Below are positions 5,735-6,697 of a stretch of DNA of 6,697 nt, in pieces; the first letter of the stretch is position 1, and the number at the start of each line of letters is the position of its first letter. The notes below the pieces were generated by a model. The model did not search any database. It saw only the letters and a program-made list of their open reading frames with translations, and was not told the DNA's origin. Source of the DNA: Candidatus Aenigmatarchaeota archaeon. GTDB lineage: Archaea > EX4484-52 > B79-G9. The stretch lies in assembly GCA_023142905.1 (NCBI GenBank), contig JAGLIP010000044.1:1-6697 (forward strand). Reading direction: 5' to 3'. The position numbers were made by a program, and so were the translations under genes.

Positions 5735-5742
5735 TTTATAAT
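5735..5742 (+). promoter_or_regulatory. TATA box of the methyltransferase-like gene
   Basis: TTTATAAT is centred 26.5 bases before the ATG at 5765, with an A-rich BRE-like stretch (AAAAATA) just upstream. This supports the start codon and a leaderless transcript. Confidence 0.6.
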
Positions 5743-5764
5743 TCCGGGCAATCTTATTAGTGGT

Positions 5765-6451
5765 ATGCAAGAAATTGATTTCCGTGAACTTGGTGCGAAG
5801 TTTTCGCCTTCAGAAAAAAGAGGGATTGGCTTAATTAAAGATACAGATTTATTGATTTTTTGTCCGGGCATCAGCACATGCGGGTTTGCCGAAATAAAAA
5901 TGGCTTTGCAAAATAAGAAAAGGCAAATAATTGCAACCACCATAGATACGGAAGGATTCAAAAAAACAAAAAAAATAACTAAACAATTGAACTTATCTAA
6001 CAGAATAACTGTAAAAAACGAAGATGTTGCCCAACCGATGCCATATCATGATAAATGCTTTGATTTTATATATGCCCGACTAATTCTTCATTATTTGTCA
6101 AAACAAGAACTTGATAAAACATTAAAGGAATTCTATAGAATATTGAAACCGGGCGGAAGAGTTTTTATAGTCGTAAGGAAGAAAGACTGGGAAGCAAACA
6201 CACCAAATATTGAATATAATGCCAACACCAAGATGATTACATACCAATTATTTGATTCAAATATGAAACTTACGCCAAAAAAAGTTTCAAGATATCTTCA
6301 CACCAACGATTCAATTTCTAATCATATAAAAACCGCGGGTTTTGGTATTAAATATATTAAAGAATATAAAGAGCAATTATTTCGTGATTATTTAAGAACA
6401 TCGCCCGCTCCAAAATTATCTTCTGTAATTGAATTATTGGTCAGTAAATAA
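5765..6451 (+). CDS. Class I methyltransferase-like protein with a divergent SAM site
   Basis: A 228-residue soluble protein whose middle matches the Rossmann-like class I SAM-dependent methyltransferase fold (Methyltransf_11/25 type). EDVAQPMPYHDKCFDFIYAR (87-105, with GFxx-like neighbours absent) fits the strand 4 region 'lPf.d.sFDvV', HYL (109-111) the following helix, and LKEFYRILKPGGRVFIVV (120-137) the family's 'L.E..RvLKPGG.l.i'. Motif I is abnormal: LLIFCPGISTCG (29-40) stands where 'VLDIGCGTG' is expected, with the acidic residue and the glycine spacing lost. D61 (ATTIDTEG) could be the motif II acidic residue. The substrate cannot be told. The C-terminal 90 residues are charged and match no family I recognise. 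The start is ATG 5765, supported by a TATA box 26.5 bases upstream. It stands alone, with no operon partner. It may be an active enzyme with an unusual cofactor site or a catalytically dead relative. Confidence 0.7.
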   Translation: MQEIDFRELGAKFSPSEKRGIGLIKDTDLLIFCPGISTCGFAEIKMALQNKKRQIIATTIDTEGFKKTKKITKQLNLSNRITVKNEDVAQPMPYHDKCFDFIYARLILHYLSKQELDKTLKEFYRILKPGGRVFIVVRKKDWEANTPNIEYNANTKMITYQLFDSNMKLTPKKVSRYLHTNDSISNHIKTAGFGIKYIKEYKEQLFRDYLRTSPAPKLSSVIELLVSK

Positions 6452-6603
6452 ACGGGTGTGCAGAGTTACTATTGATGGTACCGTCTCATAAATATTGCAC
6501 CCACAATATGTTGTATATTTCTTACTGGTTGCTAAACTATGTGTTGTGGCAATTTAGCGAATAATTGCTGTCTTTATAAATTAGTGAAACAGCACCACAT
6601 CAT
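6452..6603. other. Intergenic stretch with weak dyads
   Basis: No gene is seen here. Two imperfect or distant dyads are present: GGGTGTGCA (about 6455-6463) facing TGCACCC (about 6485-6491), and GCTAAA 6531-6536 facing TTTAGC 6553-6558. Neither has a T-run suitable for a terminator. The right end carries the promoter of the next gene. Confidence 0.4.
6573..6580 (+). promoter_or_regulatory. TATA box of the truncated redox-protein gene
   Basis: TTTATAAA is centred 27.5 bases before the ATG at 6604. It is among the best TATA matches in the window and lies in front of a reading frame that appears broken. Confidence 0.5.
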
Positions 6604-6697
6604 ATGAAAATTGAAATTTTGGGAATCGGTTGTCCAAATGCAAAAAACTTGAGGAAAATAAAATAATGCATCAAATGAAGCAAAAATCGCTACAAAT
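6604..6697 (+). pseudogene. Thioredoxin-like redox protein remnant, frameshifted, partial
   Basis: The frame from ATG 6604 reads MKIEILGIGCPNAKNL and stops at TAA 6664-6666 after 20 codons. The beginning matches small thioredoxin-fold 'redox-active disulfide' proteins, which typically start MKIEILGTGCPxC-K-x-LEEN and use the CPxC pair for thiol-disulfide exchange. Here the second cysteine is alanine (A13; C10 remains). One base appears lost near 6649: in the frame starting with GAG 6651 the sequence continues EEN, as in the family, and stays open to the window edge without clear further similarity. The third frame gives ASNEAKIAT at the edge, so more than one shift is possible. The window ends here, so the extent is unknown. 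A sequencing error could explain the frameshift but not the cysteine change. A genuine 20-residue peptide is less likely. Confidence 0.55.

Larger units (their letters stand above)
5373..5764. other. 392-base stretch without a convincing gene
   Basis: The stretch between ino1 and the methyltransferase-like gene holds no supported coding sequence; reading frames here are short or antisense extensions from ino1. 5380-5387 reads TTTAAATA and resembles a plus-strand TATA box, but only a 19-codon frame (5415-5474) follows. The rest comprises the T7 terminator at 5519-5538, hairpin cluster C (5540-5618), a plain A/T-rich stretch, and the methyltransferase promoter at 5735-5742. No tRNA or known RNA family was recognised. 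Confidence 0.6.

Noticed and set aside
5455..6530. Loose similarity between 5455-5480 and 6508-6530 (TTGTTGTAT-like words).
   Set aside because: The match is short and A/T-rich with gaps, as expected by chance in this composition.

Overview
The window reads as chromosomal DNA of an AT-rich archaeon. The evidence is an Nre-family DNA repair protein (a family known from archaea), an archaeal/actinobacterial-type inositol-1-phosphate synthase, and A/T-only TATA-like boxes centred about 25-27 bases before several start codons, the spacing expected for leaderless archaeal transcripts. The lineage cannot be fixed from the sequence. An uncultivated euryarchaeal or DPANN-type genome is possible, but this is a guess.

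Layout, left to right. Positions 1-1015 (minus) hold the 5' part of a gene for a PEP/pyruvate-binding (PPDK N-terminal-like) protein that runs off the left edge. It shares a short divergent promoter region with nreA (1123-2373, plus). nreA ends 4 bases from the convergent corA magnesium channel gene (2378-3337, minus). A gene-free but highly structured element (A, 3361-3601) follows, then a small PadR-like winged-helix regulator (3635-3973, minus). A second, inverted and diverged copy of the element (B, 4036-4252) lies directly upstream of inositol-1-phosphate synthase (4260-5372, plus). A 392-base stretch without a gene carries a likely terminator and a run of tight hairpins (C, about 5540-5618). 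A methyltransferase-like protein with an abnormal SAM-binding motif follows (5765-6451, plus). The right edge holds the start of a thioredoxin-like redox protein that has lost one active-site cysteine and stops after 20 codons (from 6604).

The genes do not form one pathway. They are housekeeping and accessory genes, each apparently with its own promoter: DNA repair (nreA), Mg2+ transport (corA), and synthesis of inositol phosphate for archaeal inositol lipids or solutes (ino1). The most unusual part is 3361-4252. Here two related hairpin-rich elements face each other across the PadR-like gene, with matching 52/51-base outer ends next to the promoter of corA on one side and the start of ino1 on the other. 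Their inner ends carry a motif that in copy A forms a strong C/G-rich hairpin resembling the ends of IS200/IS605-type elements. They may be non-autonomous mobile elements, structured RNA genes, or both.
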